From the NCBI RefSeq assembly GCF_023716925.1, contig NZ_JAMQQG010000295.1, positions 1 to 35,284 on the forward strand: DNA of 35,284 bases, in the 5' to 3' direction. The notes beneath the pieces were generated by a model that worked only from the letters and a program-made list of their open reading frames with translations, searched no databases and had not been told where the DNA came from. Shown here in pieces: positions 22,994 to 31,436 of the stretch. The DNA is from Frankia sp. R82. GTDB lineage: Bacteria; Actinomycetota; Actinomycetes; Frankiales; Frankiaceae. Each line of letters starts with the position of its first letter. Position 1 is the first letter of the stretch. The position numbers were made by a program, and so were the translations under genes.

Positions 22994-23365
22994 TCAGGGC
23001 CGGGTCAGAATCTCCAGATAGTGGCCGGCCGGCTCGACGAAGTACACCCCGCGACCACCGTTGTAGTGGTTGATCTCGCCGGGACGCGACCGGGCCGGGT
23101 CGGCCCAGTAGTCGATTCCGGCCGCCCGGATCCTGGCGAAAACGGTGTCGAACTCGTCCTCGGAGAGCTGGAAGGCGTAGTGCTGCGGGGCAATGGACCC
23201 GGACGAGTCGGTCGCGAAGTCGAGAGTGACGCCGTTCGCGAGGGAGACCGGAAGAAAGCGGCCCGCCTCGGGACCGACCGCCAGCCCCAGAATACCGGCG
23301 ACGAACTCGGCGGACTCGCGCCGGTCGGACGCATGGACGATGGTGTGGTTCAGCATGACAGTCAT
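22994..23365 (-). CDS. VOC/glyoxalase-family protein (123 aa)
   Basis: A single vicinal-oxygen-chelate domain of normal length: LNHTIVHASDRRESAEFVAG, ILGLAVGPEAGRFLPVSLAN, QHYAFQLSEDEFDTVFARI, GGRGVYFVEPAGHYLEIL. Metal-ligand candidates are His7, His62 and Glu near the end (YLEI). The function may be glyoxalase, extradiol dioxygenase or resistance-protein-like; none can be chosen. ATG at 23365 follows GGAGGT. It is preceded by a region with two different direct repeats (23412-23456 and 23561-23591). Confidence 0.85.
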   Translation of the reverse strand: MTVMLNHTIVHASDRRESAEFVAGILGLAVGPEAGRFLPVSLANGVTLDFATDSSGSIAPQHYAFQLSEDEFDTVFARIRAAGIDYWADPARSRPGEINHYNGGRGVYFVEPAGHYLEILTRP

Positions 23366-23411
23366 GGCATTACCTCCGAACTGCGCAGCCGCGCACGGCG
23401 GACAGGCGAGC

Positions 23412-23456
23412 TACGGTCCTGTGAACTGCGGTCCTGTGAACTGCGGTCCTGCGTAC
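23412..23456 (+). repeat. 15-bp tandem repeat upstream of the VOC gene
   Basis: GGTCCTGTGAACTGC occurs at 23415 and 23430, with a partial third copy at 23445. It lies 50-90 bp upstream of the VOC start, in the untranslated leader. No gene is evident in 23366-23711. Confidence 0.85.
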
Positions 23457-23560
23457 GGTGGCCCGCCACGCGGCGAGTCCGGCCGGCCGGCGGTCGGGCA
23501 GCGGCGGTCGGGCAGAGGGGGTCGGGCCGGACCCTGCCGAACGCGTGACATCGCCTCTTT

Positions 23561-23591
23561 ACGGTACGCCGAAGCGTCAACCCACGGTACG
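23561..23591 (-). promoter_or_regulatory. Candidate operator/promoter for the VOC gene
   Basis: ACGGTACG is present at 23561-23568 and 23584-23591, 23 bp apart, about two helical turns. On the minus strand TTGAC lies between the copies, in AT-richer DNA than its surroundings (GTATTTATTC next to it). A regulator binding both copies would cover a -35 element. No matching regulator is adjacent. Confidence 0.35.
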
Positions 23592-23711
23592 TATTTATTC
23601 GATGATCCACCGCAGTGGGTGTTGCTCCGGTGACCGGTGGACCTGGGTCGGATCGCCTCGTCGCACCGGAGTGGGTCGCATCCTCGCAGGCAGCTGTGGG
23701 TGGGTGCGGGA

Positions 23712-24230
23712 CTACCCGGCGGCGCCCAGCCAGCCGGCGACGGCGAGCAGCACCAGAACGACCGCGGCCACCGCGGCCAGCCGCGGTCGCTGCCCGCGCA
23801 GCCAGTACCAGCCCGCCACGGCGACCCCGGCGGCCGGAGTGGCCGCAAGCACGACCATCCCGAGCAGTACGACCGCACTCGCCTGACCATGGCGCAGTCC
23901 GCCGACCAGGTCGGACAGTCGCAGCGCGGCCCGCGGCCCGAGGAGGTCCCCCCGGGACCCGGCCGCCGTCCACAGCGCGCTGTCCTGGCTGAACGCCGTG
24001 ACGAGTCCGGCGAGCACGACCAGCACCCCGAGCACCCCCCCGACGCGCAGCACCAGCGCGACCGGCCGCGCCCCGATCTCCCTCGGTTGCGGCCCCGCGG
24101 CCCGTGCGGACGGCTGTGTGGCCCGCTCGGACCGGTCGGTGGCCGGCATGGGGTCCGAGCTGGTCTCGTGCGGGGTGGCGGCCCGTGCGGGGTCGGTGCT
24201 GAGCCCGTCCGGGGGAGTAGGGGGGGTCAC
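23712..24230 (-). CDS. DUF1634-type membrane protein (172 aa)
   Basis: Three hydrophobic segments are seen: VALVLRVGGVLGVLVVLAGLV, AVVLLGMVVLAATPAAGVAV and LAAVAAVVLVLLAVAGWLGA. The segments are preceded by a 55-residue polar N-terminus. The pattern VLRxGxxxxxxxxxxG... fits DUF1634, a family usually encoded next to TauE/SafE exporters, probably as a partner. GTG at 24230 overlaps the exporter's TGA as GTGA, so translation is coupled. Confidence 0.75.
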   Translation of the reverse strand: MTPPTPPDGLSTDPARAATPHETSSDPMPATDRSERATQPSARAAGPQPREIGARPVALVLRVGGVLGVLVVLAGLVTAFSQDSALWTAAGSRGDLLGPRAALRLSDLVGGLRHGQASAVVLLGMVVLAATPAAGVAVAGWYWLRGQRPRLAAVAAVVLVLLAVAGWLGAAG

Positions 24231-25063
24231 GCGAGGCCGCGCAGGAGCATCTGGACACTGATCACCAACAGCACCACCAGAAAGATCATCCGCAGGGTGG
24301 CGACGGGCACCATGGACAACAGACGCGCACCGATGCGCGCGCCCAGCACCGTGCCGATCGCCACCGCGCCGGCCAACGCCGGCACCACGTCCCCGCGTTG
24401 CAGGTAGACGACGGCGCTGGCCGCGCCCGTCACGCCGATCATGAGGTTGCTCGTGGCCGTCGAGACCTTGAGTGGCAGGCGCATGGCGAGGTCCATCGCG
24501 GGCACCTTCATCGCGCCCGAGCCGATGCCGAGCAGCCCGCTCACGGTGCCCGCCGCGGTCATCATCGTCAGGCCGGTGGCGGTCCTGGTGACCCGGTAGG
24601 CCCGCCGCCCTCCGCCGTCGGCGACGCTGCCGTGCAGGGTGAGGAGATCGGCGATCCGGTCGCCCGGCACCGCGAGCGCGGCATCCGAGTGGTCCGACCG
24701 GGTCCGCAGCATCTGGATCGCGCTGAACGCCAGCACCACACCGAACACGGTGAACAGGACGTGCGTGCCCAGATGGCCGGCGAGCAGCGCGCCGACCACC
24801 GCCCCGGTGACAGTGGCGACCTCCAGGGTCACGGCGACGCGCAGGTTGGCGAACCCCTCGTCCAGATAGCGCGGCGAGGCGGCGGCGCTGCCGGCCACGA
24901 CCGAGATCAGCGAGGCGCCGATCGCGAGGCGGACGTCCAGGCCGAACGCGAGGGTGAGGATCGGCACGATGAAGGTGCCGCCGCCGAGGCCCAGCAGGCT
25001 CCCCAGGGCGCCTGAGGCGACACACACTGCGGTGATGACCGCGAGCTCCACCAACGGACTCAC
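24227..25063 (-). CDS. TauE/SafE family sulfite exporter (278 aa)
   Basis: The two halves carry the family's repeated glycine-rich signature: ASGALGSLLGLGGGTFIVPI near the N-terminus and GTVSGLLGIGSGAMKVPAMD in the second half. About eight hydrophobic segments are present. Such proteins export sulfite, sulfoacetate or other sulfur anions, or other organic anions; the substrate is not given by sequence. GTG at 25063 follows GAGGTGAG. It starts divergently from the TetR gene across 230 bp that contains a palindrome (25096-25110). It forms an overlapping pair with the DUF1634 gene, consistent with a two-gene exporter unit. Confidence 0.88.
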   Translation of the reverse strand: MSPLVELAVITAVCVASGALGSLLGLGGGTFIVPILTLAFGLDVRLAIGASLISVVAGSAAASPRYLDEGFANLRVAVTLEVATVTGAVVGALLAGHLGTHVLFTVFGVVLAFSAIQMLRTRSDHSDAALAVPGDRIADLLTLHGSVADGGGRRAYRVTRTATGLTMMTAAGTVSGLLGIGSGAMKVPAMDLAMRLPLKVSTATSNLMIGVTGAASAVVYLQRGDVVPALAGAVAIGTVLGARIGARLLSMVPVATLRMIFLVVLLVISVQMLLRGLA

Positions 25064-25095
25064 GAACTCACCTCGCTCCCATGATTAGGTCTGCT

Positions 25096-25110
25096 ACAGA
25101 CAATATCTGT
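25096..25110. promoter_or_regulatory. Palindromic operator candidate between the exporter and TetR genes
   Basis: ACAGACAATATCTGT has 5-bp arms (ACAGA/TCTGT) around CAATA. It lies 33 bp upstream of the exporter GTG, in the divergent region that also precedes the TetR gene, the usual place for an autoregulatory TetR-type site. The site is unproven. Confidence 0.45.
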
Positions 25111-25293
25111 GTTGGACCTTTCGGGGGCGGGAAAGTCGCGGGAGTCGCGGCGTCGCACGTGGATGTGGTGCGGGTCACGGCGTTTCGGGGGGCCTGAATT
25201 CCGGTACGGGCCGGTACTGTTTCGGTTGGTGGTCGACGGTCCCTGACCTGGCTGTGGCCCGCCGGGTGGGTGTCGCGACAGAAGGAGGTTCGA

Positions 25294-25917
25294 GTGTCGC
25301 CTCCGGAGGGTTCCGGGCGGGGTCGTCCTCGGGACGAATCTCGCGAGCAGGCGATCCTCGAGGCAGCGCTGGAGCTGTTGGTCGAGGTCGGCTACGAGCG
25401 GATGAGCATGGTCGCCGTCGCGAACCGGGCCCGGGCCAGCAAGGCGACGATCTACCGACGCTGGTCCTGCAAGGACGCGATGGTCGTCGACGCGTTGCGT
25501 CGGCGGGCGCCCGCCGAGCACGTCCCGGCCGACACCGGCAGCCTGCGTGACGACCTGCTGATCGAGGTCGGGCTGATGGCCTGCGCGACCATGGAGGTCG
25601 GTGGCGGGCTGCTCATGGGGGTGCTGCGCGCCGCCTCCGAATCGCCCCGGTTGGCCGAGGTCATCCAGGACCACATGGTGCAGCAGAAGGCCGCGCTGTG
25701 TGGCTGCGCGCTGCAGCGGGCGGCCGCTCGGGGCGAGATTCCCGCCGATCTCGACCCGGTTCCGCTGGCCGAGGCGATCCTGTCCATGATCCTCACACGT
25801 CAGCTGCTCGGCGTGGGCCCGCTCGACGAACAGTTCGTCGCCCACGTCGTGGACGACGTTGCCCTGCCCCTGATCACCGGCCTGGCGAGCCGGCTGCCGT
25901 CGCCTTCGAACGTCTGA
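25294..25917 (+). CDS. TetR/AcrR-family transcriptional regulator (207 aa)
   Basis: The N-terminal HTH is clear: SREQAILEAALELLVEVGYE, RMSMVAVANRARASKATIYR and RWSCKDAMVVDALRRRAP. The rest is a helical ligand-binding domain with a TetR_C_11-like pattern (LRAASESPRLAEVIQDHMVQ, AILSMILTRQLLGVGPLDEQ). GTG at 25294 follows AAGGAGG at five bases; GTG at 25270 is less likely. It lies between the divergent exporter and a codirectional DHA2 exporter, 283 bp upstream of the latter, and probably represses one or both. Confidence 0.92.
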   Translation: MSPPEGSGRGRPRDESREQAILEAALELLVEVGYERMSMVAVANRARASKATIYRRWSCKDAMVVDALRRRAPAEHVPADTGSLRDDLLIEVGLMACATMEVGGGLLMGVLRAASESPRLAEVIQDHMVQQKAALCGCALQRAAARGEIPADLDPVPLAEAILSMILTRQLLGVGPLDEQFVAHVVDDVALPLITGLASRLPSPSNV

Positions 25918-25941
25918 GCTATGATCTGTCCGAACGTCTGA
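25907..25941 (+). promoter_or_regulatory. Direct repeats flanking a -10-like element upstream of the DHA2 exporter
   Basis: CGAACGTCTGA occurs at 25907-25917, overlapping the TetR stop, and again at 25931-25941, 24 bp apart. TATGAT (25920-25925) lies between. A repressor bound to both copies would cover this possible promoter. The start of the exporter gene is 260 bp further on, so a second promoter nearer to it is possible. Confidence 0.4.
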
Positions 25942-26200
25942 TCGGGGATCGGCCGGCGCCGTTCGGGTGCGTGCCGGGAGTCTGGCACGGCTGCCCGCCG
26001 TGTCACGGCCTGCTGCGGTGCCCCGTCCTGGTCAGGCGTACCCGAAATCTGCCCGTACACGATCTGTGTCCGCCCTGCTTTCTGCCAGCTTGGCCGGCCC
26101 GGCCCCGGCCCGACCAACTCGTTCGTGATGGCGATGTCCGCGTGCGTGTCATCCGAAGTGAACATCCGGCATTTCGATTGTTGTGGCTAGGAGCCCACCC

Positions 26201-27700
26201 GTGACCGATACTGTCGCCGCCCGGACCCATGAGAATCCGGCGCAGCTGGCCGACGACGCTCCCGATCCACGGCGCTGGCTGGCGTTGTCGATCATTGCCG
26301 TCGCACAGCTCATGGTCGTGCTCGACGCGTCCATCGTGAACATCGCCCTGCCGCACGCGCAGAACGCACTGCACATCTCCACGGCCAACCGGCAGTGGAT
26401 GGTGACGGCCTACACCCTCGCGTTCGGTGGCCTGCTGCTGCTCGGCGGGCGGATCGCCGACTATGTCGGGCGCAAGCGTGCCTTCATCTGGGGTCTGATC
26501 GGGTTCGCGCTGGCCTCGGGGCTCGGCGGTCTTGCGCCCAACGCCGGGCTGCTGTTCGCCGCCCGGGCGCTGCAGGGCGCGTTCGCCGCGGTGCTCGCGC
26601 CGGCCACCCTGTCCCTGATCACTGTCACGTTCACCGAGAGCAAGGAACGGGCCCGTGCCTTCGGCGTGTACGGCGCGATCTCCGGCGGTGGTGCGGCGAT
26701 CGGCCTGGTCCTCGGTGGGCTGCTCACCGAGTACGCCTCATGGCGGTGGTGCCTGCTGGTCAACGTGCCGATCGCGCTGGTCACCGCACTCGCTGCGGCG
26801 CCGATCGTGCGGGAGAGCCGCACCGAGGGCAGCGCCAGCTACGACCTGCCCGGCGCGTTCACGGTGACCGCAGGTCTGGTTGCGCTCGTCTACGGTTTCA
26901 CCGTCGCCGCCGAGGACGGCTGGAGCGATGCACGCACTCTCGGGCTGCTCGTCGGTGCGGTCGCCCTGCTCGTCGCGTTCGTCGTGATCGAAGTACGGAC
27001 CGCGGCGCCGCTGCTGCCCCTGCGGGTCGCTCTGGAACGCAACCGGGGCGGGTCGTTCCTCGCGTCGCTGCTGACCGGCGCGGGGCTGTTCGCGATGTTC
27101 CTGTTCCTCACCTTCTACTTCCAGCAGACCCTGGGCTACAGCGCGCTGAAGACCGGTCTGGCGTTCCTGCCGTTCAGCGGTGGGATCATCGTCTCGGCCG
27201 GAGTCGCCAGCCAGCTGCTGCCCCGGGTTGGCCCACGGATCCTGGCCGGCGGTGGCGCCGTGCTCGGCGCGATCGGCATGGCACTGCTGACCCAGGTCGG
27301 ACTGGACACCGGCTACGCCTCGCACGTGCTACCCGCCGAGCTGCTGATCAGCTTCGGGATGGGCTTCTCGTTCGTGCCGCTGTCGAGCGTGGCGCTCATC
27401 GGGGTCGACCCGCAGGACGCCGGGGTGGCCAGTGCGCTGGTCAACACCACCCAGCAGGTCGGTGGATCGCTGGGTACCGCGCTGCTCAACACGGTGTTCG
27501 CCACGGCGGTCTCCGGCTACCTCGCCGACCACCGCAACTCCCCGCGGGCCGTCGCGCAGTCCCAGATCGAGGGCTACACGACGGCCTTCACCTGGAGCGC
27601 CGTGCTGGTTGCCGTGGCCGCGGTGGTGACGATCGTGCTCATCAACGCCGGGCGTGAGACGACCGCATCCGCCGACGGGGTGCCCGCGCACGTCGGCTGA
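26201..27700 (+). CDS. DHA2-family MFS drug exporter (EmrB/QacA type), 499 aa
   Basis: This proton-coupled multidrug exporter has 14 predicted membrane helices. Signatures are MVVLDASIVNIALPHAQ (motif D1), GGRIADYVGRKRAF (motif A) and GAISGGGAAIGLVLGGLLTE with ASWRW (motif C, antiporter-specific). The second half has FYFQQTLGYSALKTGLAFLP and ASALVNTTQQVGGSLGTAL, typical of DHA2. GTG at 26201 has TAGGAG at seven bases. Substrates may be dyes, quaternary compounds or natural products; none can be named. A TetR gene just upstream suggests induction by the substrate. Confidence 0.93.
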   Translation: MTDTVAARTHENPAQLADDAPDPRRWLALSIIAVAQLMVVLDASIVNIALPHAQNALHISTANRQWMVTAYTLAFGGLLLLGGRIADYVGRKRAFIWGLIGFALASGLGGLAPNAGLLFAARALQGAFAAVLAPATLSLITVTFTESKERARAFGVYGAISGGGAAIGLVLGGLLTEYASWRWCLLVNVPIALVTALAAAPIVRESRTEGSASYDLPGAFTVTAGLVALVYGFTVAAEDGWSDARTLGLLVGAVALLVAFVVIEVRTAAPLLPLRVALERNRGGSFLASLLTGAGLFAMFLFLTFYFQQTLGYSALKTGLAFLPFSGGIIVSAGVASQLLPRVGPRILAGGGAVLGAIGMALLTQVGLDTGYASHVLPAELLISFGMGFSFVPLSSVALIGVDPQDAGVASALVNTTQQVGGSLGTALLNTVFATAVSGYLADHRNSPRAVAQSQIEGYTTAFTWSAVLVAVAAVVTIVLINAGRETTASADGVPAHVG

Positions 27701-27877
27701 CCGTCGTCGGCCGAGGCGCCGCCGGGCGAGGCGCCGTCGGCGGCGCGTACCTGCGAGCAGCTCCCGCTCGGCCCGGTCCGGACCATCCCCACAGGGTGGC
27801 CCGGGCCGGGCCGGCGGGGTGAGCACAGTGGGCCGGTGTGGTCGGACCCGAGCCTCGATCACCTCGATCGGGGTGGG

Positions 27878-27907
27878 TTACGGTGTGGTTGGGGCGCAAA
27901 GGATTAT
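27878..27907 (+). promoter_or_regulatory. Possible promoter for the MprF-like gene
   Basis: TTACGG (27878-27883) and GATTAT (27902-27907), 18 bp apart, precede the ATG at 27961. The match to the consensus is modest. Confidence 0.3.
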
Positions 27908-27960
27908 CGTCTCCCGGGTCCGGTGCTGTCCCAGTCACCCGTCGGGGGGACGATGCCTTC

Positions 27961-30180
27961 ATGAGTACGTCCAGTGGGGGTGGCCGCATCGCGGGCACCT
28001 CGGGTTCGAGCGGTCCCCGGCCTCCCGCCGCGAGCCGTTCGGCCCTCGGTCGACGCCTCGCCAGCGCACCTGGCGCCCGTGCCCGCGCGCACGTGCGTGG
28101 CCTTGCCCGCACCGGCGGCAGCCGCAGGCTGCGCGGTGCCCCGGGTGATCCGGATTCCCGGAGCGGTCCGGGGGGTCGGGATGATCGGGTTCCCGGTGTC
28201 GCGGGGCAGACCGCGGGCCGGCAGACCGCGGGCCGGCAGACCGCGGGCCGGCAGACCGCGGGTCAGCGAGAGACGGGGGAGCGACCCCAGGGCGATGGTC
28301 GACGCGGCGGAAAGCTGACGTTGCCGGCGTGGGGGCGGCCGTGGGTGCCGCGGCTTGCGGCGCTGCTGACCTTTGTCGTCGGACTGCTCGATGTGGTGTC
28401 CGCGCTCACCCCCGAGTGGCGCACCCGGCTCGCCGACCTGCGGGCGCTGGTGCCGGCGGCCGCCTCCCGGCAGGCGGCGGCGTTCACCGTCGTCGTCGGT
28501 CTGCTGCTCATGCTGCTCGCCGCGGGTCTGCGGCGACGCAAACGCCGGGCGTGGCGGGCGGTCGTGACGCTCCTCGGCCTCGGGGTCGTCCTGCATGTCG
28601 CGAAGGGCCTCGACTATGACGAGGCTGCGGTGTCGGCGGCGCTGCTGGGCATGCTGGTGCTCGCCCGCGGCGAGTTCCAGGCCAAGGGCGACCCGTCGAC
28701 CCGGTGGCGGGCCCTCGGCGCCGGCCTGCTGCTGACCACGCTGTCGATCGGTTGTGGATTTCTGCTCTTCCACCTACGCGAACATCGCATCGTCGGGGCG
28801 CATTCCGCGGCCGCACAGCTCGAGCAGATCGTGCTTGGGCTGGTAGGTATCCCCGGCCCGCTGCATTTCGGCTCCGACCGGTTCGCGGACCTCGCCGCCC
28901 GGGTGCTGCTCACTCTCGGCGTCGTCACCATCGGCGTCACCGGCTACCTGGCGCTTCGCCCGCCGTGCCCGGCGCCGCGGCTCACCGATGATGACCAGGC
29001 CCGGGTGCGTGCCCTGCTCGACAGGCATGGCAGCGCCGACTCGCTCGGCTACTTCGTGCTACGCGCGGACAAATCGGTGATCTGGTCGCCCTCGGGCAAG
29101 GCATGCGTCGCCTACCGGGTGGTCAACGGCGTCATGCTGGCCAGCGGTGACCCGCTCGGTGACCGGGAGGCCTGGCCCGGCGCGATCCGCGCGTTCCTGC
29201 AGGAAGCGGCCGACCATGCCTGGGCCCCTGCCGTCATCGGCTGTTCGGAACCCGCCGGCCAGGCGTGGACCCGTGCCGGTCTGACCGCGCTCGAGTTCGG
29301 CGACGAGGCCGTCGTCGACACCGCGACCTTCTCCCTGGAGGGCCGCCCGATGCGCAACGTCCGCCAGGCCGTCAAGCGGGTGGAACGCGCCGGGTACACC
29401 GTGTGCGCACGCCGGGTGCGTGACCTCGATCCCACGGAGATCGCCGCTGTCGAGGCCCAGGCCAAAGCCTGGCGGGGCGCGCAGACCGAGCGCGGTTTCT
29501 CGATGGCTCTCGGTCGCATCGGCGACCCCGCCGACGGCGACTGTGTCCTCGTCCTAGCCTACGACTCCCCCCCGGCCGAGCAGACCGCGGACGGCGCCGG
29601 TGGTGCCGGTGGTGCCGGTGGTGTGGACAGTGCCGGGGACCTGGACGGTGCTGGTGCTGACGCGGCGGCGGGCGTCGACGGGGGGTGCGCTGCGGCGCCG
29701 CGGTTGCGGGCGTTGCTGCACTTCGTCCCGTGGGGTGGCGACGGGCTGTCGCTGGACGCGATGGTTCGCGACCGGGACGCCGACAACGGCCTCAACGAAT
29801 TCCTCATCGTCAACACGCTGCGTCAGGCCGGTGAGCTGGGAGTACGCCGGGTGTCGCTGAACTTCGCGTTCTTTCGCTCAGCGCTGGAACGTGGCGAGCG
29901 GCTCGGCGCGGGCCCGGTGATCCGCTGCTGGCGGGGGCTGCTGATGTTCATGTCGCGGTGGTTCCAGATCGACAGCCTCTACCGGTTCAACGCCAAGTTC
30001 GCCCCGCAGTGGACACCCCGGTTCGTCTGCTACCCGGCGACCGCCGAGCTGCCGCGGATCGCACTGGCGATGCTCGAGGCCGAGGCCTTCCTGGTCTGGC
30101 CGCGGTGGCGACCACGGCTTCCCCACCCGGTCGGCCGGCTCATCGCGACCGTCCGGTCGGATCGCGCACGCAGCGGGTGA
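27961..30180 (+). CDS. MprF-like membrane protein with DUF2156 (phosphatidylglycerol lysyltransferase-type) domain, 739 aa
   Basis: Six predicted membrane helices (about residues 125-345) include RLAALLTFVVGLLDVVSAL, AFTVVVGLLLMLLAAGL and LLTTLSIGCGFLLFHL. A cytosolic DUF2156/GNAT-like domain follows, with SLGYFVLRADKSVIWSPSGK, CVAYRVVNGVMLASGDPLGD, RQAVKRVERAGYTV, KAWRGAQTERGFSMALGRIG and SLNFAFFRSALERGERLG. This architecture belongs to MprF/LysX-type proteins that transfer amino acids to phosphatidylglycerol; no lysyl-tRNA synthetase domain follows. The N-terminal 120 residues are disordered and include four QTAGR repeats; a Gly/Ala-rich insert splits the catalytic domain near 29590-29690. 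ATG at 27961 has a weak GGGGGGAC site. Envelope charge and antimicrobial peptide tolerance are the likely roles. Confidence 0.82.
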   Translation: MSTSSGGGRIAGTSGSSGPRPPAASRSALGRRLASAPGARARAHVRGLARTGGSRRLRGAPGDPDSRSGPGGRDDRVPGVAGQTAGRQTAGRQTAGRQTAGQRETGERPQGDGRRGGKLTLPAWGRPWVPRLAALLTFVVGLLDVVSALTPEWRTRLADLRALVPAAASRQAAAFTVVVGLLLMLLAAGLRRRKRRAWRAVVTLLGLGVVLHVAKGLDYDEAAVSAALLGMLVLARGEFQAKGDPSTRWRALGAGLLLTTLSIGCGFLLFHLREHRIVGAHSAAAQLEQIVLGLVGIPGPLHFGSDRFADLAARVLLTLGVVTIGVTGYLALRPPCPAPRLTDDDQARVRALLDRHGSADSLGYFVLRADKSVIWSPSGKACVAYRVVNGVMLASGDPLGDREAWPGAIRAFLQEAADHAWAPAVIGCSEPAGQAWTRAGLTALEFGDEAVVDTATFSLEGRPMRNVRQAVKRVERAGYTVCARRVRDLDPTEIAAVEAQAKAWRGAQTERGFSMALGRIGDPADGDCVLVLAYDSPPAEQTADGAGGAGGAGGVDSAGDLDGAGADAAAGVDGGCAAAPRLRALLHFVPWGGDGLSLDAMVRDRDADNGLNEFLIVNTLRQAGELGVRRVSLNFAFFRSALERGERLGAGPVIRCWRGLLMFMSRWFQIDSLYRFNAKFAPQWTPRFVCYPATAELPRIALAMLEAEAFLVWPRWRPRLPHPVGRLIATVRSDRARSG
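28207..28266 (+). repeat. 15-bp in-frame tandem repeat, four copies
   Basis: CAGACCGCGGGCCGG is repeated at 28207, 28222, 28237 and 28252 (the last copy has two changes). It encodes QTAGR in the disordered N-terminus of the MprF-like protein. Length changes preserve the frame. Confidence 0.93.
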
Positions 30181-30212
30181 CGTCCGTCGAGCACGGTCGT
30201 TGACCCGCGACG

Positions 30213-30244
30213 ACTGCTCACGTGCGATAACTGCTCACGTGCGA
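30213..30244. promoter_or_regulatory. Tandem ACTGCTCACGTGCGA operator candidate
   Basis: A perfect 15-bp direct repeat (30213-30227 and 30230-30244, 2 bp apart) lies 40 bp before the esterase start. Each copy contains the palindrome CACGTG. TTGACC lies just upstream (30200-30205), so a -35 may be present. Period is 17 bp. No cognate regulator gene is adjacent. Confidence 0.45.
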
Positions 30245-30284
30245 CGGTTGCCGGCTCGCGACAGGTGGGGCGCGACGACCAGGC

Positions 30285-31436
30285 GTGACGAGTGGGGGTG
30301 GGACGGTGGGATCGCTGGTCATCATCGGAAAGTGGTTTCTGCTGGGCCTCGCCCTGCTCGCGGTTGCCGCCTGGGTGGGCTGCGCGGGGGCCGTGCGCCG
30401 GCAGCGCCGGATGCTCGTCGCGGGGGTCGGCGCCCTGGCCGTCACGTTGACGCTGGCCACGGCCGCCGACCTGGTCAACGCCCACTACAGTTATCTGCCG
30501 CGCCTCGATGACGTCCTCGGGGTGCGCTCGTGGCCCACCGCCTCATCACGGGACGCGGTGGTTGCGGCCCCGGTGCGCGGTCATGCGCAGGGATCCGTCA
30601 TCAGCCTGGCGGTGCCCGGCGCCCATAGCGGGTTCGGCACCCAGCAGGCCCTGGTGTATCTGCCACCGCAGTACTTCACCGAGCCCCGTGCCCGCTTCCC
30701 CGTCGTGTATCTGATGCACGGCTCGCCCGGGGTGCCGGTCGACTGGTACCGGGCGAACCGGGCCGCACAGACCGGCGCGTGGCTCGCCGGGCGCGGCCGG
30801 CCGGTGATCCTCGTCGCCCCGCGCCTGAGCCACGGCTGGCTGGACGACTCCGAATGCGTCGACCGGCCCGGTGAGCACATCGAAAGCTACGTCGTCGACG
30901 ATGTGATCCCCACCGTCGACGCCCGGCTGCGGGTCCGGGCCGACCGCGCCGACCGGATCTTCGCCGGGATGTCGGCCGGCGGCTTCTGCGCGCTCAACCT
31001 GGGGCTGCGTCACCGTGGTCTGGTCGCCACGATCGTCGACATGTCCGGGATGGACCGCCCCACCCACGACGGTGGCATGATCGCCCTGTTCGGTCATCGC
31101 CGCGACCTCGCCCATGTGGTCATGGCGAACACCCCTGCGGTGTACGCGGCGCATCTGCCCGCGTCCCCGCCGATGCGGGTCTGGCTCGACTGCGGTCGCA
31201 GCGACCGGGAGTCCTACTCCGACACCCGGTATCTGGCGGCGACGCTCGGTGCCCGGCCCGGGTTTCAGGTGGAGGTGCACCTGCGTCCCGGCGGCCATGA
31301 CTTCGGCGTGTGGCGCCCGGCGTTGCGCGAAAGCCTCGCCTGGGCTCTGGGCGCGCCTGCCGCGGTGCCCGTCCGCGCGCCGGTGGACCCGGCCAACACG
31401 GTCCGTCATCTACAGGATCATCCTGTCCGGGCCTGA
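30285..31436 (+). CDS. Membrane-anchored alpha/beta-hydrolase esterase (antigen 85/esterase D-like), 383 aa
   Basis: The two N-terminal helices (IIGKWFLLGLALLAVAAWVG, MLVAGVGALAVTLTLATAAD) anchor an extracytoplasmic esterase domain of the PF00756 type. It shows the oxyanion stretch YLMHGSPGVP (about 142-151), the nucleophile in FAGMSAGGFCAL (Ser about 230), the acid region LDCGRSDRESY, and the catalytic His in GGHDFGVWRPAL. Related proteins act on cell-envelope lipids or polysaccharide esters; mycolyltransferase activity should not be assumed. GTG at 30285 or 30306 is the likely start; the ribosome site is the G-rich stretch before either. It follows the MprF-like gene by 104 bp and may share its transcript. 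Confidence 0.82.
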   Translation: MTSGGGTVGSLVIIGKWFLLGLALLAVAAWVGCAGAVRRQRRMLVAGVGALAVTLTLATAADLVNAHYSYLPRLDDVLGVRSWPTASSRDAVVAAPVRGHAQGSVISLAVPGAHSGFGTQQALVYLPPQYFTEPRARFPVVYLMHGSPGVPVDWYRANRAAQTGAWLAGRGRPVILVAPRLSHGWLDDSECVDRPGEHIESYVVDDVIPTVDARLRVRADRADRIFAGMSAGGFCALNLGLRHRGLVATIVDMSGMDRPTHDGGMIALFGHRRDLAHVVMANTPAVYAAHLPASPPMRVWLDCGRSDRESYSDTRYLAATLGARPGFQVEVHLRPGGHDFGVWRPALRESLAWALGAPAAVPVRAPVDPANTVRHLQDHPVRA

